DNA of 38,857 nt from Chara braunii. Its lineage: Eukaryota > Streptophyta > Charophyceae > Charales > Characeae. A model generated the notes under the pieces. It did not search any database, was not told the origin of the DNA, and worked only from the letters and a program-made list of their open reading frames with translations. Positions 21,671 to 34,383 of the stretch are shown here, piece by piece (position 1 is the first letter of the stretch; every line of letters begins with the position of its first letter). The DNA lies in assembly GCA_003427395.1 (NCBI GenBank), contig BFEA01000114.1, forward strand, positions 2,239,001 to 2,277,857. Direction: 5' to 3'. A program made the position numbers and the translations under genes.

Positions 21671-23658
21671 GCCTTAACCAGTATTGTAAGTCCAAATATG
21701 ACTCTAGTATCCCACTCGCCCTACTTCAGAACCTACAATTACCACCATCTCCTACCCGATTTCATCCGGAAACGGTCGGGCTTCAACTCCTTCACTCCGC
21801 CCGACTCAAAACCGCCTTCACCATCTTCGTTTTTCATCTCGAATGTACCTAGCGCGAGGTCTCGCCAGATTCACTCCTTCTTTTTTCCAGCCATACTTTA
21901 CCTCCATGGCCGGAATTACAAGCAACACAACGTGAAGGCAACAACTAGGATGGCGAATCGTGAGAGCGAACGACTCCTTTTGCGCTTTCGCTTGACCTTT
22001 GTCCGGATTCGTTTTCCTCTTTCTTTGCTTTACCTCCCTTGCTGCTAACGCAACTCCCATACCTTGTCGCTCCCGATACCGCAGATTCATAGTGCCCTGC
22101 CCAGTAGCTTTCATCCTCTATCTGAGGGAGCTTCGAGGGGAACCGCTTGGTAAACGACCCGACCAGTTTTCCATCCGTATTCCCTTTGGTTGTTCTGCCC
22201 AGGCAGAGCCCTCCACCCTGCGGACACTCAATAGGCAATTCACACACAGACAGCGGTCACGGGTCAGGGGCGCGGACTTGCTCCAAGACTAACGCGAGCC
22301 TGGGTGGGTCGGGCCCGGTCCTAGTGAAGACCGGGGTGGAGGAGGGCGTCACCTGGTGAACAGTCCCGACAACGACCTCCCCGCAGTGCCTTGGACCACT
22401 CTTACCGGACATTGCCTGTCTCTCTCTCGAGCCCCAGTGCAATCTTCCTCGGCCGATTCGCGACTGGTGGGCGGCACACCCACAAAGGCCCGCACCACCC
22501 AGGTTTTCTTCCACCTCGTAGGTTGAATCACCCACCGGCGAGCAGGCACGCCGGACTCCTCGGTTCGTTTCTCCAGACAAACAGGCCAGGAAAGATCTCT
22601 TCGACATGCCGAACACGCGAGAACCCGCGGGTCAACTATAAGGGCGTGCGCTCAAGGTCCTCAAGTGTCGCGACGACCCCTAAAAACGACGTCGCGCCTG
22701 TCTCACAAAACTGAAACGTAAAAATAAAAGTAGTGACGATGAATAATAAAATATTTAGGAAAAATTAATTGTCGAGTGACGAATAAAAATAAGGAACCGC
22801 TAGTACCATTTCGACTTCGCCAGCAACAAAGCCGAGGGAGATAGCCCCGCCGAGCCCTCAACCCCTCGGTCCCTTTGCGCTATTCTGATATTCCAGCGCC
22901 GCCACTCGGTCTTGACCCCTGAATCTCTCGGTTAGAGTCCAATACCATTAGTGTTAGGCCCAAGGCCGGGTCTAATTCTAACGGACAGCTAAATAAATAA
23001 ATATTGTGCGACGCGGGGATTTACCGAATGTCTTCAAAACTCACTGTATTGTCGACGTCGCCCTCCGCACGTATGCCGAAGTCACAGACAATCGCAATCG
23101 GTTAACGAAATATAATCTTTTTAATCATAGTTTAGTCAAAAATGAAAATTTGGCCGGCGACCTCATCGACTCTTCAATCCACACATAGAAAGATCACGCG
23201 CGCGTCAAATCCGTGCGTCCCCACACTCTTTAATCTATTCAACCATCTAGCCAACGTAGACCACAGACATAGCCCGCCTCGCACGGTATACCTAAACTTT
23301 AAATCAAACTTATTTCCTGTTGTCTGCAAAAAACAGGGCGGACACTTTTGTAAGGGTATTCGCACCGACAACGACCGCCATCTCGAGATAGCCTAATGGT
23401 GCCCCAAACTTGCATTAAAAGCAATTTGTGTTGATGTCCATAGGGGGAGGGGTAATCAGGGAGACACAACCTGCATAGCGATTGGCCACTCAGATGATGC
23501 TCGATCCCTCTGCTACCGGTTGTCCACAGGGGGTTCCCTAGTGGGAATAGGGCTACCGTGGACTGAAAAGGCCACCCGGTGTCAGATTAAACACATGATT
23601 CAATTTACTTGGGATGGTTAGTCCAACAATAATACCCTTGACTTGAAAAAAAAAAAAA
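21671..23658. other. Unassigned repeat-like DNA, no supported gene
   Basis: The section 22250-22700 is GC-rich and has frames on both strands (21614-22048 plus; 22257-22616 minus; 22391-22714 plus) with no recognisable motif. The sections 22980-23390 and 23400-23600 show nothing I can name. It is probably further element-derived sequence. Confidence 0.4.
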
Positions 23659-24704
23659 ATTGCATTTGTAACCCACTTAAAAATGGGAATACCTACTATA
23701 CCAAGTACCCACGCTCAACTTGCATATATACCCGGACCCCGTTCAACTTTGCATAGCACCCGACTTTTTCCCTGTGCGAAATTGTAGGCATACCCAGTCC
23801 CGCAGACCCCGAGTTCTAGGCAACAAAATTATGCCCATGCCTAGAAACGGGCTGGCAAAATCGCGGGTGTACCCACAGCCAGAGGCAGACCTTGGATGGC
23901 AGACCACAAAATTATGCGCATGCCCATTAGGGCCCAGTGGTTGCTGGGCATGAGCATGATTTCAGCCATCCGGTAGTAGGGTATCTGAATAATTTAACCA
24001 GTCCACCTCAGTCCCAAGTACGCCCACAATTTGGTTGGGTATGTCCATAATTTGTGCATTCCGGTAATCAGTTATAACAGAAGCGGTTATCGAGTTGCTG
24101 AAAATTCATGAATGAAAATTTTAAAATGAGAGTTTTTGGCAGTTTGAAAATCCTAAATGGTCCTGAAGTGGTGAAAGGTCCGAAAACGCTGAAAACCACC
24201 TGTTTAGGCAGGCTGCATCCTGAAGTGGTGAAGAGTGTCCTGAAATGGTCAAGTGAGAGTTTTTGGCAGTCTGAAAATCCTGAATGGTCCTGAAGTGGTG
24301 AAAGGTCCGAAGACCATGAAAACCACCCTTCACCACTTGAGGATGCAGCCTGCCTAAACAGATGGTTTTCAGATTCTTCGAAGCTTTCACCACTTCATGA
24401 TCATTCATGATTTTTATACCTAAATGATCCTAAAGTGGTGAAAGGTCCGAAAACCCTGAAAACCACCTGTTTAGGCAGGTTGCATCCTCAAGTGGTGAAG
24501 GGTGTCCTGAAGTGGTGATGAAAAATACAGCTGTTGTTAACCTTCTCTTAGTTATAACTGCAGTTTTGCAGTACCAACATGAGTCCACCTCAGTCTTGGG
24601 CATGCGAATAATTTCCACCGGCAGTTTTCCGGGTATAGGTGGAAGTTGGCGCTGGGACGGGGCATAGCGGGTATTCCCATATTTAAGTGGGGTACAAATG
24701 CAAT
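23659..24704. mobile_element. 1.05-kb foldback/TIR element containing a nested element
   Basis: The left arm 23659-23738 and the reverse complement of 24630-24704 align: TTGCATTTGTA(A/C)CCCACTTAAA, GGGAATACC, then ATACCCGGA. The interior has several copies of an AAATTATGC(C/G)CATGCC-like motif. A Mutator-like element is inserted at 24079-24549. Without it the element is about 0.57 kb with no coding capacity. Confidence 0.7.
24079..24549. mobile_element. Mutator-like foldback MITE, copy 2, with 9-bp target duplication
   Basis: AGTTATAAC at 24070-24078 is repeated exactly at 24550-24558, directly flanking the element. The ends are imperfect inverted repeats: AGAAGCGGTTATCGAG on the left and AGAGAAGGTTAACAACAG for the reverse complement of the right. 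A 9-bp duplication is typical of Mutator-like elements. The interior has the same direct and inverted ~90-bp modules as copy 1. The 60- to 95-codon frames here are products of the repeat. Confidence 0.75.
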
Positions 24705-24857
24705 TTTGAATTTTCCCTTAAAGAAAAAAAAAGGTAATACATTAGAAAATATTGAGAAAAAAATAAAAATAAACGAAAGGGAACAAATCAGGGGACCCGC
24801 TGCTTTGACATCATTGCCAAACTTATAGGTGTGTACTGCGATACATCTGACTACAAC

Positions 24858-25030
24858 AAGATTTTTTATTTTTTATTTTTTTCCTCTTCCAAGAGAGAAA
24901 ATTTTATTAGGGGCCAGTACCCAAGGCAAAATGTAGTACAAATGCACCGCAAAAAGCAGAAGCTTCCTGGTCTCGAGCCCTCACCCTCAGGTCGAGTCTT
25001 GCCCCCACCCAAAATCCCTTCGAAGTTTAA
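24858..25030 (-). mobile_element. SINE-like element with A-rich tail
   Basis: On the minus strand, a B box-like GGCTCGAGACC (around 24970-24985) is followed by about 90 bp of body and CCCCTAATAAAATTTTC. It ends in an A-rich tail of AAAAAATAAAAAAT type near 24860-24895. The A box is not clear. Polarity and tail fit a retroposed pol III unit. Confidence 0.5.
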
Positions 25031-25671
25031 ACAAACTAGGGAAAAAGTTATATAACAACGTAGGTAAATGACCAACACAACCCTTAGGGCATATTCACAC
25101 TAGGAACCTTTTCGCTCCTCTATAGACGAAACTACAGTCAGGTGCATCCATCATGATGCCGGGTTGCAAAGACCGTCATATACATCCGGGGAACGAACCA
25201 TCGTGGCAATGACTGCCTGCTCACTGCCTCGAAGTGCCTATCCTCCAAACAAATTTTGTGCTCAGAAACAATGATCAACCGCGATCATCCCTGACTGACT
25301 CAGACCTCACTTAAATGATTCAAGACCCCTGCTCCCTTTATTCCTCCACCCGACCAACTAACCACCTCACCAAAGTGCCAACTTCAAATGGACTCACTTG
25401 ACCGCAGCAACCAGCAAGACACAAAGAATTGAGCTCCGTGCAACCACTTAGTTAAAAATATAACACTTTGCATTGGTCAGGGAAAACTTAAGTCGGATGC
25501 GTGTAAACTGATTATAGGCGGGGAATACAAGAGGGAAGGGAAAAGGGTAAAAACAAGCCTCCAAGACCTCAGGTTAAAAAATAGAAAGGGTGTCAGGCAA
25601 GAATATTTTATTCCTAATAGTTAAGTACCAAATTGATGAGTCTGTCATTTTTGCTATGATATTTTTAAATA
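25031..25671. other. Non-coding stretch, no recognised feature
   Basis: Mixed sequence between two SINE-like units. No open frame worth listing, no LTR or TIR seen. Confidence 0.4.
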
Positions 25672-25807
25672 GGATGTTGGACCCTCTTTCTGGCAGGTGC
25701 AACTGCCCACCTATAGACAGAAGCCCCCCGCAGGGAGTACCACTGGGGGCTGCACTCATCACCTCCGGTAACACGTCCCATGGTGTTTCTAAATTAAAAA
25801 GAAAAAA
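25672..25807 (+). mobile_element. SINE-like unit, copy 1 (family shared with 38161-38330)
   Basis: The body from GGATGTTGGACCCTCTTTC through GGCAGGTGCAACTGCCC to ATCACCTCCGG aligns with the minus strand of 38161-38330. Both copies end in AAATT followed by an A-rich tail (here AAAAAGAAAAAAG at 25794-25807). The shared A tail with differing flanks indicates retroposition. No tRNA boxes were seen. Confidence 0.6.
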
Positions 25808-27431
<1,624 letters not shown>

Positions 27432-27436
<5 letters not shown>

Positions 27437-28141
27437 GAAGGAGGTGGAAGGAGCCGTAGCTTGACCAAAGAAGGTGACTAAGGACAAAGGAGTTATGAGA
27501 ACGCAAATAAATTTGAGAAACAAAACCGGTCGTCTGCCGTGGACTTAGCTTCTAATATAAGGGGAGGAACCGAAGATCAAAGGCTCACAAGTCTTCTGCT
27601 CTCCGACTATGGCCCCGGGCCATACAGCCACTTGTACATATACACCTTCCTTACCCCAGTAATAGTGATCCCGACCGCCACATACCGACCTCCACACCAC
27701 AACGATCGTCGCCCCGCTAACTCAACTTCTACACGGACTTGCCCACATCCCGTTGTCTGCCCCGGCCGCCCGACACACAACTTCGCAAAACTACAGTCGA
27801 CTCGTGAAGACTTTTCGATTTGTCCGTACATACACATCATCTAGCCACGACTTCCCGGAAGCTGCCAGATGGATTGAGAAAGAGCTTTTCGGATGCTTTT
27901 GAGGATTTTATAGTTACGAAGAGGGAGATAGAAGATGGGAGGGAACGGGGCGGAGGTAGGAAGGGGCGAAGAGAGAGTTCGGGTAAATCACCTGAGGAAA
28001 GCCATATCGATCTCTACGAGCTCCTTCGCAATCAATCAAATGACAGTGTGAGGAGAGTATCCTCCTTACATGATGTTGCATGGCGGGTCGAATCCCCTGA
28101 GGGGGGGGAGATCGGTAGGGAATTCCTGTTTGGGGTGAAGG
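27432..28141. other. Flank of the Ty3/gypsy element, uncharacterised forward frame
   Basis: A forward frame 27820-28146 (108 codons) is rich in Arg, Glu, Ser and Gly and runs up to the LTR edge. I recognise no family. It may be a piece of another element into which the gypsy copy inserted. Confidence 0.35.
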
Positions 28142-28938
28142 TGTGACGCCCAAACCTCACGCACAGCGCAACTTCCTGATCGGGGTGAGATGGGGGCCCG
28201 AAAGTGCGAAAAGGGGTGTGCCATAAATTTTAGGAAAGTGGTGGTTGACTCAAAGGTCGGAACTGAGATCTCCTGTGGCGAGTTTTAGGGGCAGTTGTGC
28301 AAGATGGTAGGCACAAGGCTCGTCCGACATTTACATCATGGAGAATGGAGTTACCATCTTCGCTAGCTTCGTCGCCGGGGGCGGATGCGAATTTGGTGGA
28401 CCGGCGGAACTCTATGCGTGTCGCGCTGTCTGAACAGTTGTTGGCGTCGCTCGTAGCAAGCCTCGGAATCCGATGAGGCTGGCCTCAGACAGAGGCTGTG
28501 TGGACGCTGCTCGGCTTCGGTTCGGGTTCATCGGATAAACCCCGAGGCTCGATACGCGCGGTGTCGCTGTCACTCCGCGCACGGCGTGCGAGGCCAGTAG
28601 AGAGTTATGAAATTCCGCGGTACTACTGTGAGCTGGTGATACGGAAGGAGAACTTGAAGATAGAAGGGAGGGAAATCGGTATTGATAGTGACGAAACTCG
28701 TATTACTAGTGTTGGGATAGTCCGGGATCCTAGGATCCCTGCCTATAGCCCACTGAAAGTCCCCCTCACACATTAGATCGTTTTCAGTTTGACAGGGATA
28801 TTCAAGATTTCTCAGGTTCCCCCGTCGTCTAAGTTGTTCCCACTCCCAGCATTCACGATATTCCGGATCCCTTAAGCTTTCACGATCGGTGACCCAGAAG
28901 GGCGCTTCTATAGCCATCTCCTATTTGGCGGACACGCA
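28142..28938 (-). repeat. 3' LTR of the Ty3/gypsy element
   Basis: About 797 bp, aligned in direct orientation with 34398-35198. On the plus strand it starts TGTGACGCCC and ends near GGACACGCA, giving TG...CA ends. Homology continues a few bases beyond to about 28951. Compared with the other LTR it lacks a ~20-bp block containing AGATATATAATATTGGG after GACGAAAC (about 28690). Confidence 0.8.
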
Positions 28939-28959
28939 TTGAAGCAAGGCCTGTAGCTC

Positions 28960-29430
28960 CGGATCTGTCGACTGTGGGCTATTTCGGTCATTCTTTGCCT
29001 TTTTCGGGCTAGCCGGGGAAGGGCCTTTTCCATTAATTCTAGGTGGCGTTGGGCCTTATCTTTGACCGTCACTCTAGTGGCCAGTCACGGAAGGGTCGTT
29101 TCATCATTTAGGCTCAATAGGGCTACACAGGCCACACTCTTGGTCCGTAATTGGAAGGGGGTCAGACCGGTAGAGTTGTGGGGTGTCCCTCGATGAATAG
29201 CTAAGATGTGGTCGACGATATCGGACCAAGGCCTTGTATCTTTTGCCACGATATTACGCCATAATGCTGTCTTGATTACTCGGTTGGCGTTTTCTACCAG
29301 TCCGTTCGATTGTGACATATGGGGGGCAATATTGCGGACGGAGACACCGTGCAGGACCAGACTCCTCAAGACTTTCCCTCGGAATTTTGCCCCGTTGTCT
29401 CTTAAGATCTCCTCTGTGTCCTGATGCATC
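28960..29430 (-). pseudogene. Integrase core remnant
   Basis: The frame 29085-29429 reads MHQDTEEIL, then at once DNGAKF, HGVSVRNIAPHMSQSNGLVE and NRVIKTALW, then ILAIHRGTPHNSTGLTPFQL. DNG and GLVE hold the second Asp and the Glu of the D,D-35-E triad. The first Asp and roughly 80-100 residues before DNG that belong to this fold are absent. MHQDTEEI, which normally lies in the zinc-binding region, is joined directly to the core. An internal deletion is the simplest reading. A basic stretch continues to about 28960 and runs into the LTR. Confidence 0.8.
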
Positions 29431-30040
29431 CCGAGAAAACAGTTTCCTCGTGGGCCGAGTTAACCCAGTCATACCTCGTGAACGGATGAGCCACAGACAT
29501 CCAAATCCCACTACCATCCGTCTTTTGCTTTTCTAACTGTCCCTCATTCCATCGGTAGTCCTGTGCCCTCTCATTGGCCCTCCTCTGGTTCTCCTTAGTA
29601 AAGTTTCGGCGGGAGTTACCAACCACCGTAGTTATCAAGATGACATATGTCCATACCTCGACCCTTCCAAATCGTCGGGTTTTTTCCAACCCTTCCGACG
29701 TAGCTTCGAGAAATCGAACTTCCGTCGGAATTTTATCAGTGCGGCACAAGGGACATAAGCAGGATTTACCCGTATTTCTATACTGGATGCTGGAATCGTG
29801 AGCTTGGGAGTCATTTTGACAGTCTACCCACTCGACATACCCCTCCCCATTAGGACGCATAGGGACTGAGTAAACACTCGAGATTGCTTCGCAAAAGTAG
29901 CAAAATTTGACGGGCAGGGAAAGAAAAGAGGAAGACGAGAGGGGAGAAAGGGGACCTTCGGGATTACCTCCATGCTCCATCGCCATTGTGTCTGCCGATC
30001 ACTTTTTGAAGGTCCGAGGGAGGATGGCCACCTGTCCGTA
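29402..30040 (-). pseudogene. Pre-integrase / integrase N-terminal region
   Basis: The frame 29402-29986 encodes 194 residues with two CxxC pairs (FCYFCE near residue 30, CLCPLC near residue 77), a WTYVILITTVVGN segment, and YDWVNSAHEET near the end. It follows RNase H directly. I read it as the linker and zinc-binding part of integrase. After HEET the frame changes within a few codons and ends at 29402, overlapping the core frame that starts with MHQDTEEI. The small overlap marks a frameshift. Confidence 0.6.
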
Positions 30041-30480
30041 CGAGGGCTCACCGGTTGGTTCCGGTTCCTTCTATGGTGTGATCTCTTCGCCCTTGGCCAC
30101 CTTGCTAGGCCAGTGCAATCGTGTCAGTCCGTCAGCGTTGCCGTGCTTCTCTGTCTTCCGGTGGACGATATCGAAACCGTATTCTTGCAGTCGCACAGCC
30201 CAACGTCCCATTATGCCCATGTAGTTGGTAAGCCTCTTGAGAGTCATCAGGGGCTCATGGTCCGTGACAAGGAGGAAATTTTATCCGTACAAATACGGAT
30301 GGAAGTGTTGAATCCCCCAAACAAACCGAGTAACACTCTCCCTGAGGAGTCGAATCGTTTCTTCTTTCGTCCAGTACCGTTCGCGAGGCGTACTCGATGA
30401 CGTGTTCGCGGTCGTCTTTCCCCTTCTGAGCCAAAATAGCGGAGATTGCTTCGGGCTCCCAGTCCGTAATGAGTATGAAC
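30041..30480 (-). pseudogene. RNase H domain remnant
   Basis: Directly after the RT frame stop (a single TAG next to 30480) the same frame continues FILITDWEPEAISAILAQKG and HVIEYASRTVLDERRND, then GECYSV. After a frameshift near 30300 another frame gives NYMGIMGRWAVRLQEYGFDI, HRKTEKHGNADGLTRL and HWPSKVAKGEEITP. ITDWEP holds the first catalytic Asp and NADGLTRL the last Asp of gypsy RNase H. Part of the centre (around FTLVTDHEPL in relatives) is not readable because of the shift. Confidence 0.75.
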
Positions 30481-31531
30481 TATTTCTCCGGGTCAGGCCG
30501 AATCAAAATAGGCGATGTGGCCAAAACCCCGTTTAGGGTGACAAAGGCTCGTTCACACTCGGCGTTCCAACTCAGCGGCTGATTCTTCCGTAGAAGATTC
30601 GCTAGAGGTCGTACGATTGTTGAGAATCCCTTGATAAATCGTCCGTAGTACGAGGCCAGCCCTAAAAAGGCCCGGACCTGCATCAACGACGTAGGAGCGG
30701 GAGCGTCTCGAACGCCCGCAACCTTTATCGAATCCGGTCGTAACCCTCCTCCGGTCACCACGTATCCCAGAAGCGAGATTGCCGAAAGGAAAAACTCACT
30801 TTTCTCGAAAGCAAACTTGAAGCCAGCATCCTGCAACGCCCCAAGTGTCCACTCGATATGTTGTGCATGCCCATGGAATGATTCCGAGTAGACCAGGATG
30901 TTGTTCATGTACACAATGATGCAGAAACTAAACATGCCTTGAGTTAGCCTGGTCTTGTTGACGAAATTCTGAAACGTGACGTTCATTGCTCTCTGAAAAG
31001 TAGCGGGTGCATTGCAAATTCCCATTGGGCAGCGGACCCACTGCCAGGTGCCCTCGAATAACACAAAGGCCGTCTTCAGCCGATCCTCCTCCTTAACCAG
31101 AATGTGATGAAATCCATGGCGAATATCAAGCTTACTGAAATACTTAGCACACCCAATTGCGTCCAACGGATCATCAATCCGGGGAAGGGGGTACACATCC
31201 TTAATCGCTTCTTGTAATCGATGCAAATGCAAATCGACCCATTTTTCATCGGGACTAAGACCACGAGAAACGACCAAGGTCCGGTCGTCGGTTCGATCCA
31301 TCCGTTAGCCTCGAATTCTCTGATTCTTTGCAATGCTACTCTTCGTTCCGTGAGAGAATACCGGTACGGTTTGCAGTGGATCAACGAGTGTGTTCCAGTC
31401 TGAATTTCGTGTTGAATGACTAACGATAGTTCGATATTTGTGTCCGCTACACTAATTGCCCCTTGATATTCGGTCAAAATATCCTCAATTAATTGATGGG
31501 TTTCATTGGGTATATACTGAGGCACGTGCAA
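30480..31531 (-). pseudogene. Reverse transcriptase, frameshifted, YMNN active site
   Basis: The first part lies in 31076-31531 (IEPTTGPWSFLVVLVPMKNG, ICIDYKKRL). After a frameshift near 31195 the rest lies in 30480-31301 (DVYPLPRIDDPLDAIG, YFSKLDIRHGFHHI, CPMGICNAPATFQRAMN, KSEFFLSAISLLGYVV, RAFLGLASYYGRFIKGF). The first catalytic Asp is present in KLDIRHG. The YxDD box reads YMNN (codons TAC ATG AAC AAC at 30900-30911, minus strand). This removes both metal-binding Asp residues and abolishes polymerase activity by known RT chemistry. The thumb/connection region is well kept. Confidence 0.9.
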
Positions 31532-32274
31532 CTCGTACGGTTGTCTGTGTATGGTAACCGTTACGTGCTTTGTGCTTACTCCAGGGCTGCTCCCCGCAGA
31601 GGGAGCAGAGATGAAGGAGTTGTCCGATCGTCAGGAAAACACAGTGGCGACCATTTGAGCGTCTTCCTCTCGGATGGCCACGTGTTCTTTCGGGGTCACG
31701 TCGTAGCTGATATCTTGCCAGCACACTGCTTTCTCGGCGATAACGATCCCGAGCTTGTAAGGCGTAGAGTCGCCTCGCCCAGGGGGTTCCAAAGCTTCGC
31801 TCTCAGCCCCCTGCCGCAATAACCGCACCTCCTTTCCTGAAGACGACAAGGAGCGAGGTAGCCGTGTAATATCGCAAAATGCCCTCTTCTCCCAGTATCT
31901 TGAGAGAAGTGGGGCGGTGGCTTCGTATAGGGTTCGAGGGGGTTCCAAAGAATCGATCATCCGGGATACTTGAACGAGTGGTCCCCCAAGAATTAGAGCC
32001 CGAGTTCGATGGAGGTTTCTCTCAGTAAGGACAAACATCTTCGTTGTCTGCGGTCGAATGGGGTAGTGGATCAGTTGGCGTGCCCTATCTTGGATTGTGG
32101 GATCCATACCATCGTCGTTGTCGGACGAGCTGCTAGATAGCTCGAGTTTTTTTCCCCGCTGGTTGTTTCCGTGAATCGGTTCCTGCCACATGAGCACCCG
32201 AAGAGGTTCCTTGATTCTAGGCGGAGATCTTTGAGTCGAAGGCGGTGTGGTCCGAAGCGTTAATCACATTGGAA
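31532..32274 (-). pseudogene. Protease-RT linker region of pol
   Basis: The frame 31631-32197 encodes 188 residues, with a Ser/Asp run (LELSSSSSDNDDG) and no recognised motif. It ends at a TGA (31631-31633), after which the same frame resumes with YELHVPQYIPNETHQLIEDI leading into RT. So protease-RT linker and RT start were one frame. This is normal for gypsy polyproteins. Confidence 0.6.
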
Positions 32275-32700
32275 TAACATACGGTTTTCCGCCCGTGTTT
32301 CGAAGGATGACTGATCGTTTCTCAAAGTCCAGGTTGGGTCGTAATGTCGTGAGGGCCGGTAGTCCCAGAAGGACATCATAGGTGTTTACATCTTGTGCTA
32401 CAACGTCTCCTAGTGCTTGAACTTTTCCTAGTCGAAACGCGACGTTCTGTCATTTTTCCTACCGCTTTGATTTTTTCTTCATCAGCTGAGACGAGATGAT
32501 ATCCTTACGTCAAGGTGATCAGATCCTTCCTCCTCCCTATCCGTTCTACGACTCTCAGGGAGATAGCCAGTACCGCAACTCCCGAATCGATAATAGCATT
32601 GTAAGGGACTCCCCATACCTCGATATCGCATTCCGCGGATTTCCACGGAATGACTTTGATTCGCAAGAAATTATCATCTTTTTGAATTATTCCTAATCGT
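32275..32700 (-). pseudogene. Aspartic protease remnant
   Basis: VPYNAIIDSGVAVLAIS (about 32560-32620, minus) carries the D[ST]G active-site triplet of retropepsins, here DSG. VSADEEKIKAVGK follows after one in-frame stop. A shifted frame then gives YDVLLGLPALTTLRPNLDF and NTGGKPYVIPM before a stop near 32265. The second half matches the flap-to-C-terminal region of gypsy proteases. At least one stop and one frameshift are present. It shares its frame with gag, in line with a gag-protease fusion. Confidence 0.75.
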
Positions 32701-33542
32701 ATTGGGTCTGAGGTACTAGGGACGTCTGGCCTATCTTCGAAGGTCGGGGCCTTTCCTTTCCGAGCAACTGCCTTGGCGAGAGCAAATCATTTCCGGTTTG
32801 CCTTGCAATACTGCAACATGCGTTCATTGGCTTATTCCGATATGGAAATTAGGTGCCTGATGGGCAACGAAATCTGGTGATCCAGAGCTCGGACGATATC
32901 CAAAACATCGATCTCCCCAATGACGAAGGTAGGACCACCTGACTCCATTTCTCCTAGAGAAGGTCTCCATTCGGCTTTCCCTCGTTGTTTGTTTGCGGGC
33001 CGAGTGGTCCTGATCATTCCCAAACCCGGATAACCCAATGTGATGTATTGGTCAAGTGGAATAAGTTCTGCGGCTTCCTCACTAGTGGCTACCGCACTTC
33101 CTCCCCCTTCCATCTCTTCAATCATCGTGCCTACCCTCCCTGGTCCATTAGCTATCGGCACTGCCGTCACTGAGGCGACTGCAACTCGAGCTTGTACCGG
33201 TCGGTGCGGGCAGTCTCGGGCTATGTGGCCCGACTGATACCATGTGTAACAAACGTTCGGATTGGCCGGCGCTCCGCCCATGGCCTGAGCGGGGGCGATT
33301 CCTTGCAGTGTTGGCGCGGCCCCGACGACAATGGGACGTATCGATCTCATCAATGATTCGATCCGAGCATTGTGCTCTCGCTGTTCCTTCTTACTTTCCT
33401 GCATTAAGTTAACCAGCGTTCGAGTTAGTTCAAGTATCACGTTTGATTCGCTTGGCTTTACAGGGGAATCTGGAGGAGGCGAAGGTGCAACCATTACGGG
33501 CAGTCCTATGGTTGTGTCAGGCATCGGTCTCTTAGCTACAAC
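32701..33542 (-). pseudogene. Gag C-terminal part with altered zinc knuckle
   Basis: The frame 32832-33524 (230 codons) continues the capsid frame after one TAG at 33543-33545. It has a Pro-rich start, a coiled-coil-like Leu/Glu stretch (ILELTRTLVNLMQESKKEQ), and the nucleocapsid box CYTWYQSGHIARDC (around 33200-33250). The box fits CX2CX4HX4C except that the second Cys is Trp (codon TGG), so zinc binding should be lost. Two more stops lie between 32834 and 32780 before the protease. Confidence 0.8.
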
Positions 33543-34330
33543 CTACTCTAAGTAAGTGACTGGGCCGGAGGCGAAACCCATATTCTCAAATTCGTTTTGA
33601 AGCGCGACCAGCTCAGCTTTCGCCCTGGCCAACTCTGAGGAGTCTCCCTCCTTAGCGTGGTCCTCCCCTTCTAGGAAACTAGCGGCAAACTTCCTCTCCA
33701 TCTCTTCCGCCCCATCCATAATCTGTTGCATAGTGTGATTGATGGGGGAAAATTGCTTTCGTAGTTTCGCCCTCATTGCCCGACTGCGAAGCCCATCGAT
33801 GAACAAATCTCTTTTGACCTTCTCGTCCCTCTCAGATTTGACAAACAGTCTGTAAAACCTACTACGATATTCTGTGACTGACTCGAAGGGCTTCTGAACC
33901 CGGTTTTTTATCATAAAGAAGGCCTGCTTAGGGTGGATGTAGTCGAATTTGTTCAAGAAGTCCCTCTCGAAGGTCGGGAGATCTATCCAGCCATACTAAA
34001 TGTTGAACCAGTAGTGTGCATCCCCTCCCAATCTGGCAGGGATAGTGATCTAGACTTCATCGTTGTCGTACTGTTGTGCGTGCAGTATGGCCAGCCATAC
34101 CCCGACCAGATGATGTGCAGGGTCAAAGAGATACAAATCGGGTGGAGCCGCAGGTGCGCGAACTTGGATTGGTGCCGCGGGAATAGGTGCCCCGCCTAGC
34201 TGTACATTAGCGCTTTGCGCTTGCAGTGATTGGCGTTCATATTGGCGGCCTGTCGACTGGCCGATCTGCTCCTAGTTACTATAGGATCGCGGCGCGGCGC
34301 ATTCCGCTGTCTAGGCCGCCCTCTGTTCGC
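33543..34330 (-). pseudogene. Gag capsid region, with stops
   Basis: The open piece 33543-33956 (137 codons) contains QAFFMIKNRVQKPFESVTEY and RSRFYRLFVKSERDEKVKRD, then LFIDGLR, the usual retrotransposon gag capsid pattern. Upstream in the same frame to about 34200 it continues with DLYLFDPAHHLVGVWLAILH, ARLGGDAHYWFN and LPTFERDFL, interrupted by two TAG codons. Further upstream (34200-34330) the reading moves to another frame rich in Arg and Gln, probably the basic N-terminus. Confidence 0.8.
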
Positions 34331-34383
34331 CAGGTCGCTTGTGCGACTTACCTACTTGCTACTTTGTGAGCTCGCCACGTGTC

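Noticed and set aside
28060-28110. tRNA B box-like GGGTCGAATCCCC beside the 3' LTR
   Set aside because: No A box at a suitable distance and no A-rich tail; a single 13-bp match is not enough.
29402-29986. Host zinc-finger gene (two CxxC pairs)
   Set aside because: Its place directly after RNase H and before integrase, on the same strand inside an LTR pair, makes it part of the pol polyprotein.
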